This document shows, in pieces, positions 1 to 7,224 of a stretch of DNA of 37,991 bases. The stretch is from Sphingomonadales bacterium (GTDB lineage: Bacteria; Pseudomonadota; Alphaproteobacteria; Sphingomonadales; Sphingomonadaceae), in the NCBI GenBank assembly GCA_013297725.1, contig JAAFIB010000020.1, forward strand, positions 1-37,991, read 5' to 3'. The translations under genes and the position numbers were made by a program. How positions within the stretch are numbered: the stretch's first letter is position 1; each line of letters opens with the position of its first letter. The notes beneath the pieces are model-generated. The model ran no database searches. It was given only the letters and a program-made list of their open reading frames with translations, and was not told where the DNA came from.

Positions 1-78
1 TACGGCAGATACGCGGCGCTGGCAAGCAAAGCCAGAATCGGCATCAAACACCCAAAGCTGCGGATGAGGGGCGGCTAA
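1..78 (+). CDS. C-terminal tail of an unidentified protein (partial)
   Basis: Frame 1 is open from the first base to a TAA at 76-78 and gives 25 residues ending in a basic stretch (KHPKLRMRGG). A basic C-terminus is plausible for a real protein, but 25 residues are too few to assign a family. A competing reading is a minus-strand gene starting at an ATG at 44-42, whose visible start (MPILALLASAAYLP) could be a signal peptide. Only the sequence to the left of the window can decide. Confidence 0.3.
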   Translation, partial: YGRYAALASKARIGIKHPKLRMRGG

Positions 79-129
79 TAGCTATTTTTCCCCGCTTTGC
101 AAGCCTTTGGATGACTGATAGTCAGCTTA

Positions 130-392
130 GGCCGTGAACTCATACATTTCCCCTTCGAGGTTTGAGGCCATTTTGTTCAGTGCAAGGCGGCAAAGCGCAG
201 GCTTAGTGGTTCTAAGTCGAGCTTTGCCAACGCAGCAATGGACAAAATGGGTCAAATCCGCAGGACGCCGAAATGGCTTCGATCTCGAAACAAAATACCC
301 TTGCCGGTAGAATGACTATCGGCGGCGGACATTTTGCTCCGATATCTTCGCCATTTCGACGCCTCGAAGGGGAAATGTATGAATTCACGGCC
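130..392. mobile_element. MITE-like element with 31-bp terminal inverted repeats
   Basis: Bases 130-160 and the reverse complement of 362-392 match at 30 of 31 positions, starting GGCCGTGAA and running to CCCCTTCGAGG. A direct TTA lies just outside each end (127-129 and 393-395), as a short target-site duplication would. Inside, 169-196 can pair with 221-249 (CATTTTGT...GGCAAAGC against GCTTTGCC...ACAAAATG), with a smaller hairpin 202-216 at its tip. No ORF of note lies inside. The right end stops 10 bases before the Shine-Dalgarno of the MAPEG gene. Read as a non-autonomous inverted-repeat element; no transposase is present. Confidence 0.6.
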
Positions 393-415
393 TTAATCTA
401 CAGGGAGGAATATAA

Positions 416-814
416 ATGCTAAGCTTACCGATTACATTGACCATCGCCGCAGGGGCTGCGCTGGTGAACATCTGGCTGATGCTGCGCTGCGGACAGGTGC
501 GGACCAAAGACAAAATTTCCATCGGCGATGGCGGCAATGAATTGCTGATCCGCCGCATGCGCGCCCATGCCAACTTCATCGAAAGCGCCCCGTTTGTGCT
601 GATCTTGATCGCAGCATTGGAGGCCAGCGGCAAGGGCGGAAACTGGCTATGGTATGTCGGCATCATCTTCATCTTCGGACGGCTAGCTCACGGCCTAGGC
701 ATGGACGGCGGCACATTTGAAAAGGGCCGCGTAGTCGGGACATTGATCTCGATGCTGACGCTGCTTGGCCTTGCGGGCTATGCGCTGTTTAGTGTGTATT
801 CAAAGCTGGGGTGA
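416..814 (+). CDS. MAPEG family membrane protein
   Basis: A 132-residue protein with about four hydrophobic segments (near 4-22, 58-70, 78-92, 106-126). The sequence RxRAHANFIE around residues 47-56 carries the R-A-x-x-N-x-x-E pattern typical of MAPEG proteins (membrane-associated eicosanoid/glutathione metabolism family). Bacterial members are inner-membrane proteins of mostly unknown substrate, sometimes with glutathione transferase activity. Length is normal for the family. The ATG at 416 has a good Shine-Dalgarno, GGGAGG at 403-408. The gene stands alone; its upstream region is occupied by an inverted-repeat element, so its promoter may lie in or before that element. Confidence 0.85.
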   Translation: MLSLPITLTIAAGAALVNIWLMLRCGQVRTKDKISIGDGGNELLIRRMRAHANFIESAPFVLILIAALEASGKGGNWLWYVGIIFIFGRLAHGLGMDGGTFEKGRVVGTLISMLTLLGLAGYALFSVYSKLG

Positions 815-825
815 GATCAAACAAA

Positions 826-1251
826 TCAAGAATATAGAATTATCTGTGTCGCGCGGAACAGCGCTATGCGCTTTCCGTTCGATACAGAGATAATTTCTGC
901 ATCCCATAATTGGGTAGTGCGTCCGCTGTGAACGATGGTGGCGATAATCTCCACTTCGCCCTCAAGTGCAGTGCCAATAAAATTGCATTTCACCTCAGCC
1001 GTAGTGAAATTTTTCGCGCCTTCGGGCCACATCGTCGAAACACCATAAGCACAAAGCAGATCAGCAAGTGTGAGGCCGACGCCAGCAAAGAGGTAGCCAG
1101 TATGCGAAACAATATCTGGGCGGACGGTGACGCGCCCGACCACGCGGCCCTCAGCAACCTGCGTCACTTGAAGCCCCAAATGCTCCGGTAACTTACCGAT
1201 ATTGGCATGATTTAAGTCCGCTATAGACGTCTGGTTAGTTGTCTTTGGCAT
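826..1251 (-). CDS. PaaI-family hotdog thioesterase
   Basis: A 141-residue single hotdog-fold domain. Residues 50-64 (HTG...LAD) match the helix motif H-x-G-x(n)-L-A-D of PaaI/YbgC-like acyl-CoA thioesterases, and the second half shows the usual beta-rich pattern. Expected to hydrolyse an acyl- or aryl-CoA thioester in the cytoplasm; the substrate cannot be read from sequence. The ATG at 1251 lies two bases after the stop of the upstream MBL-hydrolase gene, so the two are probably one operon and translationally coupled. A TTG at 1257, overlapping that stop by 4 bases, is an alternative start two codons longer. Confidence 0.8.
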   Translation of the reverse strand: MPKTTNQTSIADLNHANIGKLPEHLGLQVTQVAEGRVVGRVTVRPDIVSHTGYLFAGVGLTLADLLCAYGVSTMWPEGAKNFTTAEVKCNFIGTALEGEVEIIATIVHSGRTTQLWDAEIISVSNGKRIALFRATQIILYS

Positions 1252-1253
1252 TA

Positions 1254-1946
1254 TCAACTCAGAGCATAATCCGAAACAAACCCGTTCGTCTTCCGCTCAT
1301 GCCCGAAGTTGCTGGTCGGGCCATGTCCCGGAATAAACGTCACATCATTGCCTAGCGGCCACAGCTTTTGCGTGATCGAATCAATCAGATCCTGATGATT
1401 GCCGCGCGGGAAATCGGTGCGGCCGATGCTGCCTTGGAATATCACATCGCCAACTATCGCCAGTTTTGACGGGCCGTGGTGGAATACGACATGGCCGGGG
1501 GTGTGCCCCGGGCAGTGGATCACATCCAGCGTCAGGTTGCCGACCGTCACGGTATCGCCGTCCACTAACCAGCGGTCTGGCTCAAATGTTTCGGCATGCA
1601 TGCCCCAGCGCGGGCCGTCTTCATCCAGCTGCGCGATCCAGAACCGGTCTTCTTCATGCGGCCCTTCGATCTTTAACCCCAATTCCTTGGCGAGCATTCC
1701 GGTCTGTCCGCAATGGTCGAGATGCCCATGCGTGACGAGCAGCTTTTCCAGCTGAACCCCTGTTTGCGCGACGGCAGCTTTCAGCTTGTCAAGATCACCG
1801 CCCGGATCAACCAGCGCGCCGCGCATCGTTTGCGTGCACCAAAACAACGTGCAGTTCTGCGACAGCGGAGTGACGGGAATGATGACGGCCTTTAGCGGCG
1901 GCTCTATCGGCTTTTGGGCGTTCAGATTTGAAGTGACGTTTGACAT
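1254..1946 (-). CDS. MBL-fold metallo-hydrolase, glyoxalase II-like (YcbL type)
   Basis: 230 residues with the full metal-binding set of the metallo-beta-lactamase fold: THGHLDHCG (H73, H75, D77, H78), CPGHTPGH (H148), GD at 166-167 and PGHGP (H208). The short form without a C-terminal substrate domain, plus the GRTDFP segment, fits the YcbL/GloC-like type II glyoxalases, which hydrolyse hydroxyacyl-glutathione thioesters using two metal ions. Followed directly by a hotdog thioesterase, giving an operon of two thioester hydrolases. Start is an ATG at 1946. The substrate is inferred only from family resemblance. Confidence 0.85.
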   Translation of the reverse strand: MSNVTSNLNAQKPIEPPLKAVIIPVTPLSQNCTLFWCTQTMRGALVDPGGDLDKLKAAVAQTGVQLEKLLVTHGHLDHCGQTGMLAKELGLKIEGPHEEDRFWIAQLDEDGPRWGMHAETFEPDRWLVDGDTVTVGNLTLDVIHCPGHTPGHVVFHHGPSKLAIVGDVIFQGSIGRTDFPRGNHQDLIDSITQKLWPLGNDVTFIPGHGPTSNFGHERKTNGFVSDYALS

Positions 1947-1987
1947 AAATTGCTATGTGGCGGCTAACGTTGCCAGTGGCAAGCCCG

Positions 1988-2623
1988 TCACAGTTTCCGC
2001 CCCACCCATACAACCCGTCCGATTACGGTCACGTCCCTTGCGGCGACACCTTCAATCGCGGCATATGCCGGATTGTCGGACAGGATCGACAGTGTGCCCC
2101 CCTTGCCCGGCAGCAGGCGTTTGACCATCAACGTGCTATCAAGCCGTATGACATAGACGCCCTTTTTGATGGCGCGCAGCGCGGCGGAGGTGTCGACCAT
2201 GATGTCGTCGCCATCATTCAATGTCGGCTGCATCGAATCGCCGGCCACACGGATTAGTGATAGCCCAGCGGGGTCCAGCCCCATTTGCCGCAGCCATGTT
2301 TCGTCAAAGCCGACTTTGCCCGCCAGCGCCTCTACATCGGTCAACGCACCGCCGCCTGCCGATGCACCAACCGCCAGTTTCGGCACCAAGCGCAGGCCAG
2401 CGCCTTTTGGCAATTCGGGCGCACCCAGCACACGTTCGTCAACGCCGAAATAGCGGGCGAGAACGTGCCGTTCGCGTTCGGGCAGCCGCTTTGGCGAGCC
2501 GCGCTTGATATATTGCTGCACATAAGCGGCGTTGCGCCCGATCAGCCGCGACAGCGTTACATAGTCGTCGCCATTATCGCGGATCAGTCGGTCGAGCGCC
2601 GTACGGGATTCTGTTTCATCCAT
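1988..2623 (-). CDS. S24-family (CI/LexA-like) self-cleaving transcriptional repressor
   Basis: 211 residues. An N-terminal helix-turn-helix region (about 20-48) is followed by a linker and a peptidase S24 domain. The catalytic pair is visible: Ser130 in GDSMQPTL and Lys168 in LMVKRLL. An Ala-Gly bond in GASAGGG (89-90) is a candidate self-cleavage site. This is the architecture of phage CI and LexA repressors, which cleave themselves when RecA filaments form. The ATG at 2623 sits 6 bases after a -10 box, so the mRNA may be leaderless, and two palindromic operators overlap its promoter, implying autorepression. It diverges from a two-gene operon of unknown function. No prophage genes are near. 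It is not LexA itself: the nearby repressor sites differ from the LexA consensus. Confidence 0.85.
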   Translation of the reverse strand: MDETESRTALDRLIRDNGDDYVTLSRLIGRNAAYVQQYIKRGSPKRLPERERHVLARYFGVDERVLGAPELPKGAGLRLVPKLAVGASAGGGALTDVEALAGKVGFDETWLRQMGLDPAGLSLIRVAGDSMQPTLNDGDDIMVDTSAALRAIKKGVYVIRLDSTLMVKRLLPGKGGTLSILSDNPAYAAIEGVAARDVTVIGRVVWVGRKL

Positions 2624-2629
2624 GTTTTC

Positions 2630-2658
2630 TCTATAGCGATAGGAATTTTCCTAGACAA
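2630..2658 (-). promoter_or_regulatory. Promoter of the S24 repressor gene, predicted leaderless
   Basis: Reading the minus strand, TTGTCT (2658-2653) and TATAGA (2635-2630) are separated by exactly 17 bases, a good sigma-70-type spacing. Six bases then lead to the ATG at 2623, so transcription would begin at or next to the A of the start codon. Nothing like a Shine-Dalgarno fits between. Lambda cI from PRM is made the same way. Confidence 0.6.
2640..2653. promoter_or_regulatory. Operator 1, TAGGA-N4-TCCTA palindrome
   Basis: TAGGAATTTTCCTA is a near-perfect palindrome lying in the spacer between the -35 and -10 boxes of the repressor promoter. A second site of the same pattern lies 20 bases away, two helical turns. 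Probable binding site of the adjacent S24 repressor. Confidence 0.6.
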
Positions 2659-2659
2659 G

Positions 2660-2673
2660 TAGGATTTGTCCTA
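2660..2673. promoter_or_regulatory. Operator 2, TAGGA-N4-TCCTA palindrome
   Basis: TAGGATTTGTCCTA shares both half-sites with the copy at 2640-2653. It lies just upstream of the repressor's -35 box and towards the divergent operon, so bound repressor could affect both directions. Confidence 0.6.
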
Positions 2674-2681
2674 TCAGTAAT

Positions 2682-2696
2682 GTTCTTGTTACGTTC
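2682..2696 (+). promoter_or_regulatory. SOS-type (alphaproteobacterial LexA) box
   Basis: GTTCTTGTTACGTTC is an exact GTTC-N7-GTTC direct repeat, the known LexA-binding consensus of alphaproteobacteria. It lies about 100 bases before the start at 2797 and just beyond operator 2. Eight fixed bases occur by chance about once per 65 kb per strand, so the placement in this short control region is suggestive but not proof. Confidence 0.5.
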
Positions 2697-2796
2697 CATA
2701 CGATTCGTGTGCTGGTTTAAGCGCCGGTTCGCGGATCAGGTCTTCGGGTGTGGGGACATAGGAACGTGGCGAAGGAACCGTACAAAGGAAACACCC

Positions 2797-3003
2797 ATGC
2801 ACATCAACCGGAAAATCGAACGATTTCTTATTCACTACGAGATGCCCGCCACCAAATTCGGACGGCTGGTGGCACGCGACCCGCGACTGGTGCTCGACAT
2901 GCGCGGCGGGCGAGAATTGCGCGCACCGATGATTGCCCGGGCCGAGGCGTTTATGGCGGCCTATGCCGCTATGATCGCGCTCGACCTGGCACAAGCCGCA
3001 TGA
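2797..3003 (+). CDS. Small helix-turn-helix-like protein, function unknown
   Basis: 68 residues. The segment around residues 18-50 (ATKFGRLVARDPRLV, then RGGRELRAP) resembles a compact Cro-type helix-turn-helix followed by a helix, but no named family is recognised. The ATG at 2797 has an AAAGGAA ribosome site at 2783-2789. A longer reading of the frame from 2680 lacks a ribosome site and runs through the control region. The next gene starts within the stop codon (ATGA, 3000-3003), so the two are translationally coupled. It diverges from the S24 repressor with operators and an SOS-type box between, an arrangement like a CI/Cro switch. DNA binding is inference. Confidence 0.65.
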   Translation: MHINRKIERFLIHYEMPATKFGRLVARDPRLVLDMRGGRELRAPMIARAEAFMAAYAAMIALDLAQAA

Positions 3004-3296
3004 AGTCATGTGCGCTATCCAAGGCGCTGGTTGCATTGGCCCCCGGTGCAGTTGTCACACGCCGCACTGAATGCGATTGGTGCAGCGCAGGGTCGGTGGG
3101 AAAACGGGTTGTGCTCGATTTGCAATGGGATGCAGCGGGGCGTGACGTGCAGGCGTTTACGGTGCTGCTAAGCGAGCACGAATTTGCGCTGCCGGATCAG
3201 TGTGTGGACGATATTATTGTGGTGCGGCAAGCAAGCGCCCGCGATGGAACAACGGTGCTGACGATCGAGGCGTTGTTGCTGGATGACGATCTCTAA
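3000..3296 (+). CDS. Conserved-looking unknown protein, second gene of SOS-box operon
   Basis: 98 residues starting at the ATG that overlaps the previous stop by 4 bases. It has a basic/hydrophobic N-terminus, a CDWC pair (C-x2-C) in the first third, a beta-rich middle (KRVVLDLQW) and an acidic C-terminus (LLDDDL). No family is recognised. The single C-x2-C could bind metal only if paired with another site. An alternative longer reading of the same frame from 2748 is rejected because it runs across the upstream gene. The stop overlaps the convergent gene end by a few bases. Its likely regulation by LexA or the S24 repressor comes only from context. Confidence 0.55.
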   Translation: MKSCALSKALVALAPGAVVTRRTECDWCSAGSVGKRVVLDLQWDAAGRDVQAFTVLLSEHEFALPDQCVDDIIVVRQASARDGTTVLTIEALLLDDDL

Positions 3297-4228
3297 CGCG
3301 TCCGCACGTTCATGCGGTGCAGCGTTTCCAGCGCAGAACGCAGCGCTGCATCCATTTCATCGCCTGCTGGTTCTTTGGCAGGTTCGTTGGCTGGCTCTGA
3401 TGGAACTGCTTCGAGCTTCATCGGGCGCGGTTCCTCAACCACTGTTTCTGGCGCAGCCTCAACATCCACAATCGCGCTGGGGGCGACCACTTCGGGCTTA
3501 GCGATTTCTGCGGCGGCCACCGCTTCCAATTTGGCAAGCTGATCCTGACGTTCCGCCACTGCCAATTCCAGCCGGCTGACCATGTTGGCGACGGTGACTG
3601 GATCAGCCGCTGTTTGCACAATGTCTTCACGCGCAACTTCGACTGCTGGAGTTTCAACAACAGGAGCTGCAACCACAGGTTCGGCCACAGCAACGACCGG
3701 CACTTCGGTCACTTCGTCAGACAAAACTTCACCAAAATCGCGGTGCGCAGAAATCGGGCGGCGCGGCGGGGCATCGGGATGCGCATCGCCTGCGCGTAAT
3801 TTGGGCAGATCGGACAGTTCAGTTACGTCGTCTGCATTACGGCGGCTTTCGACATAATCGCCGATTTTGGCACGCATTTTTTCCATAAACGATGGTGCAT
3901 CGCTTGCCTCTGCGGCAACCGCTTCGGAGTGTTCGCGAACGGGCATTGGTGCCCGACGCGCAGGCGCAACCTTCACAGGTTTGCGCAACAAATATCCGGC
4001 GAGCACTGCAAACGCGATTGCACCAAAGCTGAACGCGATCATCGCGCGCGCAGTATCGCCCAGTGGCGCACCCGTTGCAGGGACAAGTTCGGAAATGCCG
4101 GTTGATCCGGTAATGCCTTCAAAAACCGATGTCGGAATAAACATCGCGATGACCGACGTGATAATGGCTCCGCCCAGCGCAATCGCCAGCGAGCGCATTT
4201 GTCCGTCGATTTTCAAACCGTTTTGCAT
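3293..4228 (-). CDS. Two-TM membrane-anchored protein with long disordered acidic tail
   Basis: 311 residues. Two hydrophobic segments (about 13-32 and 60-81) are followed by a basic stop-transfer region (RKPVKVAPARR). The rest is a low-complexity tail rich in Ala, Val, Glu and Pro, with repeated VVAxPVVE-like blocks near 170-200 and a short predicted coiled-coil stretch around 217-240. No enzyme motif is seen and no family is recognised; the overall form is common in sphingomonad inner-membrane proteins of unknown role. The start is the ATG at 4228. It is monocistronic or follows the glycosyltransferase gene by 35 bases on the same strand. Confidence 0.75.
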   Translation of the reverse strand: MQNGLKIDGQMRSLAIALGGAIITSVIAMFIPTSVFEGITGSTGISELVPATGAPLGDTARAMIAFSFGAIAFAVLAGYLLRKPVKVAPARRAPMPVREHSEAVAAEASDAPSFMEKMRAKIGDYVESRRNADDVTELSDLPKLRAGDAHPDAPPRRPISAHRDFGEVLSDEVTEVPVVAVAEPVVAAPVVETPAVEVAREDIVQTAADPVTVANMVSRLELAVAERQDQLAKLEAVAAAEIAKPEVVAPSAIVDVEAAPETVVEEPRPMKLEAVPSEPANEPAKEPAGDEMDAALRSALETLHRMNVRTR

Positions 4229-4263
4229 GTGTACCCTTGCAAATTTTGCGGCTGTTTCTAGCC

Positions 4264-5472
4264 CTATTTAGCACGGCCTAACAGAAAATGGTAAACAGGA
4301 TCGTAACGTACTATGTTCTTGCTCCAATTGCGTTCTTTTGAAACGAACGCACGGGCATCTGCTTTGCGTTGTGGCCAGCTTTCGGTATCGGCCAGCAATG
4401 CATCCAGCGCCTTTGCCGCAGCATCCGGATCATCTGGCGCAAATAACGTTCCGGTTACGCCGTCTTCGATCAGTTCTTTATGACCGCCAACGCTTGATGC
4501 CGCAACAAGCCGCCCTTGCGCCATCGCTTCTAGCGGTTTTAGCGGCGTGACAAGATCGGTCAACCGCATCGATTTACGAGGATAAGCGAGGATATCGACG
4601 AGGCTATAATAACGCTCAACCTCTTCATGCGGAACGCGGCCGACAAAATGGATGCGGTCTTTGGCAGGGGAGGACTCCGCCTGCGCCCGCAACGCTGCTT
4701 CCATCGGCCCGCCGCCGACCAGCAACAGATGCGCGCCAGATTTCATCAACGGCATCGCCGCGATCAAATCGTCGATCCCCTCATAATCATAAAAACTGCC
4801 GATATAGCCAATGACTTTCTTATCGGTCAGGCCCAGCTCGGCGGATAATGCCGTATCGGGCGGAGGCGGATTGCCGAATAATTCCATATCGACACCATTG
4901 GGAGAGACGAAAATCTTGTCTGCTGCAACACCGCGTGCAACCAGATCACTGCGCAATCCTTCGCAAATTACAGCCACACGGTCTGCGCGTTTCACCACAC
5001 GGTTTTCCAGCGCGCGTGTCATTCGGTAACGCGCCGAGCCCTCGGTTCCGGTGCCATTGCCAACAGCGGCATCTTCCCAAAATGCGCGGATTTCATACAC
5101 GAACGGCAGCCCCAGCTTTTTGGCGGCACGTGCGCCTGCCAACCCGTTCAGCGCAGGCGAATGCGCATGGATCAGGTCAAACGGCCATTCACGGTGCAGA
5201 GCAATGATCCTGTCGGCCAGCGCCCGAACCTCTGCCCATTCGCGCAGCAAAGGCGGACCGGACGGCAGGCTTTGCGTGCGGAAAAAGCGCAATCCCTCAA
5301 CGGTCTCCTGCGCCAAATCGGGCAATACGCCGTGCTGATAATGCCGCTGACCAGTAAGGCCGGCCACATCCCATCCGGCACCTGCCTGCGCTTTCATGAT
5401 CGCGCGCGTGCGAAAGGTATAGCCGCTGTGAAGCGGCAGGCTGTGGTCGAGAACGTGCAAGATGCGAGACAT
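4264..5472 (-). CDS. GT4 glycosyltransferase, exosortase A system-associated
   Basis: 402 residues with a GT-B fold of glycosyltransferase family 4. The N-terminus (HVLDHSLPLHSGYTFRTRAI) matches the signature start of the exosortase-A-associated glycosyltransferase family (TIGR04063-like). The C-terminal domain shows SPNGVD, GYIGSFYDYEG, the KPLEAMAQG segment and a following Glu in GGHKELI, the donor-sugar site of GT4 enzymes. It probably adds a sugar to a polyprenyl-linked glycan for surface polysaccharide or PEP-CTERM protein modification. It diverges from a small membrane protein and an O-ligase of the same system across 120 bases. No exosortase gene lies in this window. Confidence 0.88.
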   Translation of the reverse strand: MSRILHVLDHSLPLHSGYTFRTRAIMKAQAGAGWDVAGLTGQRHYQHGVLPDLAQETVEGLRFFRTQSLPSGPPLLREWAEVRALADRIIALHREWPFDLIHAHSPALNGLAGARAAKKLGLPFVYEIRAFWEDAAVGNGTGTEGSARYRMTRALENRVVKRADRVAVICEGLRSDLVARGVAADKIFVSPNGVDMELFGNPPPPDTALSAELGLTDKKVIGYIGSFYDYEGIDDLIAAMPLMKSGAHLLLVGGGPMEAALRAQAESSPAKDRIHFVGRVPHEEVERYYSLVDILAYPRKSMRLTDLVTPLKPLEAMAQGRLVAASSVGGHKELIEDGVTGTLFAPDDPDAAAKALDALLADTESWPQRKADARAFVSKERNWSKNIVRYDPVYHFLLGRAK

Positions 5473-5592
5473 AATATCCCCATAGGCGCAATATATTTAA
5501 CGACGCGTCAACCCTAAGCAGCTATTGGCGTTATAGATTTTTCATTTTCACTTTACGCCGCGCTTAGGCAGAACTTAGGGATTCAGGGCAGG

Positions 5593-5775
5593 ATGATCGA
5601 CAATTTCTCGATTTTGCTAAGCCATGTCCTGATTGCTTTGGCGTTCTGGTTCCTGACGTTACGCGAAGATGTGAACACCGAAGACCCGCCTGCCCCCGAT
5701 GCAGAGCCAGAGGGTTTTGGCCATTCTGCTCGCAAGTTCAAAAAGAACAAACCCAAGGTCACACCCGATGCGTGA
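5593..5775 (+). CDS. Small single-TM protein upstream of the O-ligase
   Basis: 60 residues: one hydrophobic segment (about 4-22, ending FWFLTLRE), then an acidic proline-rich linker and a lysine-rich end (KKNKPK). No family recognised. The ATG at 5593 is preceded by AGGGCAGG, with short spacing. The gene ends inside the start of the O-ligase gene, overlapping by 8 bases (5768-5775), so translational coupling is likely. Expected orientation from the positive-inside rule leaves the charged tail in the cytoplasm. It could be a small subunit or stabiliser of the ligase; this is inference from position only. Confidence 0.6.
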   Translation: MIDNFSILLSHVLIALAFWFLTLREDVNTEDPPAPDAEPEGFGHSARKFKKNKPKVTPDA

Positions 5776-7120
5776 TCTGTTCTTTGTCGGCTATCTTGGG
5801 TTGTTGCTGCTGTTCGCGTTTAAGCGGCCGTTTCTGTTCACATTGGTATACGCCTATGTCGATATCATCGCGCCGCAACGGTTAAGCTATTTCCTGCTCA
5901 ATTCGATCCCGCTCTCCTTGATCCTGTTTGGCTTTGCCTTTGCCGGGTTCATGCTGAGTGACGATAAAAAGGATGTGCGCCTATCACCGCGCTGGGGGTT
6001 GCTAGTGCTGCTGCTCGGCTATTGCGCTTTCACAAACCTATATGCAGTGGAGCCGGTCGCAGCGCAGGAGAAATGGGACTGGGTCTGGAAAGCATTAGTC
6101 TTTGCCATCTTCCTGCCGCTAACGTTGCGAACGCGGCTGCGCATAGAGGCGCTGGCGCTAACTCTGGTGCTATGCGCATCGGCGCTGATTGTGACCGGCG
6201 GGATCAAAACGCTCGCGGGTGGCGGTGGTTACGGCCTGATGGTCTTGCTGCTCGATATCGACAGCGGGCTGTATGAAAGCAGCATCATTTCTTGCGTCGC
6301 CATCGCGATCATTCCGCTGGTCCTGTGGCTGGCCAATCATGGCACGATTTTTAAACCCGATTGGCGGGTGCGTCTTTATGCCGCAGCTCTTGTCTTTTCG
6401 TGTTTGCTGATCCCCATTGGGGTGCAGGCACGCACCGGCCTTGTGTGCGTTGCAGTGCTGGCGATCCTGTTTCTGCGCACAGCAAAGCGGCGGATGCTGT
6501 ATGTGCTGGGCGCAGTCACGCTGGGGCTGGTCGCTATTCCATTCCTGCCGGCAAGCTTCACTAACCGGATGGAGACGATCAAAGATTACAAATCCGACGA
6601 AAGCGCCTCTACGCGGATCGCCGTGTGGAAATGGACATGGGAATTTGTCCAAAACCGCCCGATGGGTGGCGGCTTTAACGCCTATATCCAAAACAAAATC
6701 CGTTATACGATGCCTGTTATCGACGACAACGGCATGGACACTGGCGAGGTTGATACAGGCGAAGTCGTTGACCAAGGCCGCGCCTATCACAGCAGCTATT
6801 TTGAAATGCTGGGCGAACAAGGTTTCCCGGGCCTGATTATCTGGCTGTTGATCCATGTCGGCGGTGTCTGGCGGATGGAGGCGATCATGCGGATCTATAA
6901 GAAACGCGGACGCGAAGATGAAACATGGGTGATCCCACTTGCCCGGGCGCTGCAAAATGCGCAGATTATCTATCTGGTCGGATCGCTGTTCGTCGGCATC
7001 GCCTTTCAGCCGTTCGTCTATATGATGATTGCGATGCAGATTGGTTTAGACACCTATTTGGCAAGGCGGCGCAAGGAATCAGCATGGCGCCCAATCAAGG
7101 ATTTACGCGTCGCGACTTAG
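5768..7120 (+). CDS. Probable O-glycosylation ligase, exosortase A system-associated
   Basis: 450 residues with about ten membrane segments. It shows the Wzy/WaaL O-antigen ligase pattern: QARTG in a mid-protein segment, a large periplasmic loop with MGGGFNAYI, and YHSSYFEMLGEQGFPGL with the conserved histidine of the ligase site. The N-terminus (MRDLFFVGYLGLLLLF) fits the TIGR03097 family of ligases found with exosortase A systems. It would transfer lipid-linked glycan to an acceptor on the outer face of the inner membrane. The ATG at 5768 overlaps the preceding small gene; a longer in-frame start at 5699 is unlikely because the family begins at this Met. Confidence 0.85.
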   Translation: MRDLFFVGYLGLLLLFAFKRPFLFTLVYAYVDIIAPQRLSYFLLNSIPLSLILFGFAFAGFMLSDDKKDVRLSPRWGLLVLLLGYCAFTNLYAVEPVAAQEKWDWVWKALVFAIFLPLTLRTRLRIEALALTLVLCASALIVTGGIKTLAGGGGYGLMVLLLDIDSGLYESSIISCVAIAIIPLVLWLANHGTIFKPDWRVRLYAAALVFSCLLIPIGVQARTGLVCVAVLAILFLRTAKRRMLYVLGAVTLGLVAIPFLPASFTNRMETIKDYKSDESASTRIAVWKWTWEFVQNRPMGGGFNAYIQNKIRYTMPVIDDNGMDTGEVDTGEVVDQGRAYHSSYFEMLGEQGFPGLIIWLLIHVGGVWRMEAIMRIYKKRGREDETWVIPLARALQNAQIIYLVGSLFVGIAFQPFVYMMIAMQIGLDTYLARRRKESAWRPIKDLRVAT

Positions 7121-7224
7121 GGGTACAGCCTGCGGGGTAGAGCCTGTTAAATGCACGTCAGGTGGATGTGAATTGGCCTGCCCCTTCCTTGCCAGCACGC
7201 AAGCTGCCCGCTAGTTAAAGGGTT

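Noticed and set aside
2748-2999. N-terminal extension of the 98-residue protein
   Set aside because: It runs out of frame through the 68-residue gene; the ATGA overlap at 3000 gives a better start.
5512-5580. CCCTAAG ... CTTAGGG inverted repeat in the exosortase-gene divergent region
   Set aside because: Seven-base arms 55 bases apart are expected by chance at this scale.
6170-6955. 261-residue open frame on the minus strand
   Set aside because: Antisense to the O-ligase gene, which has family motifs and membrane segments; the shadow has neither.
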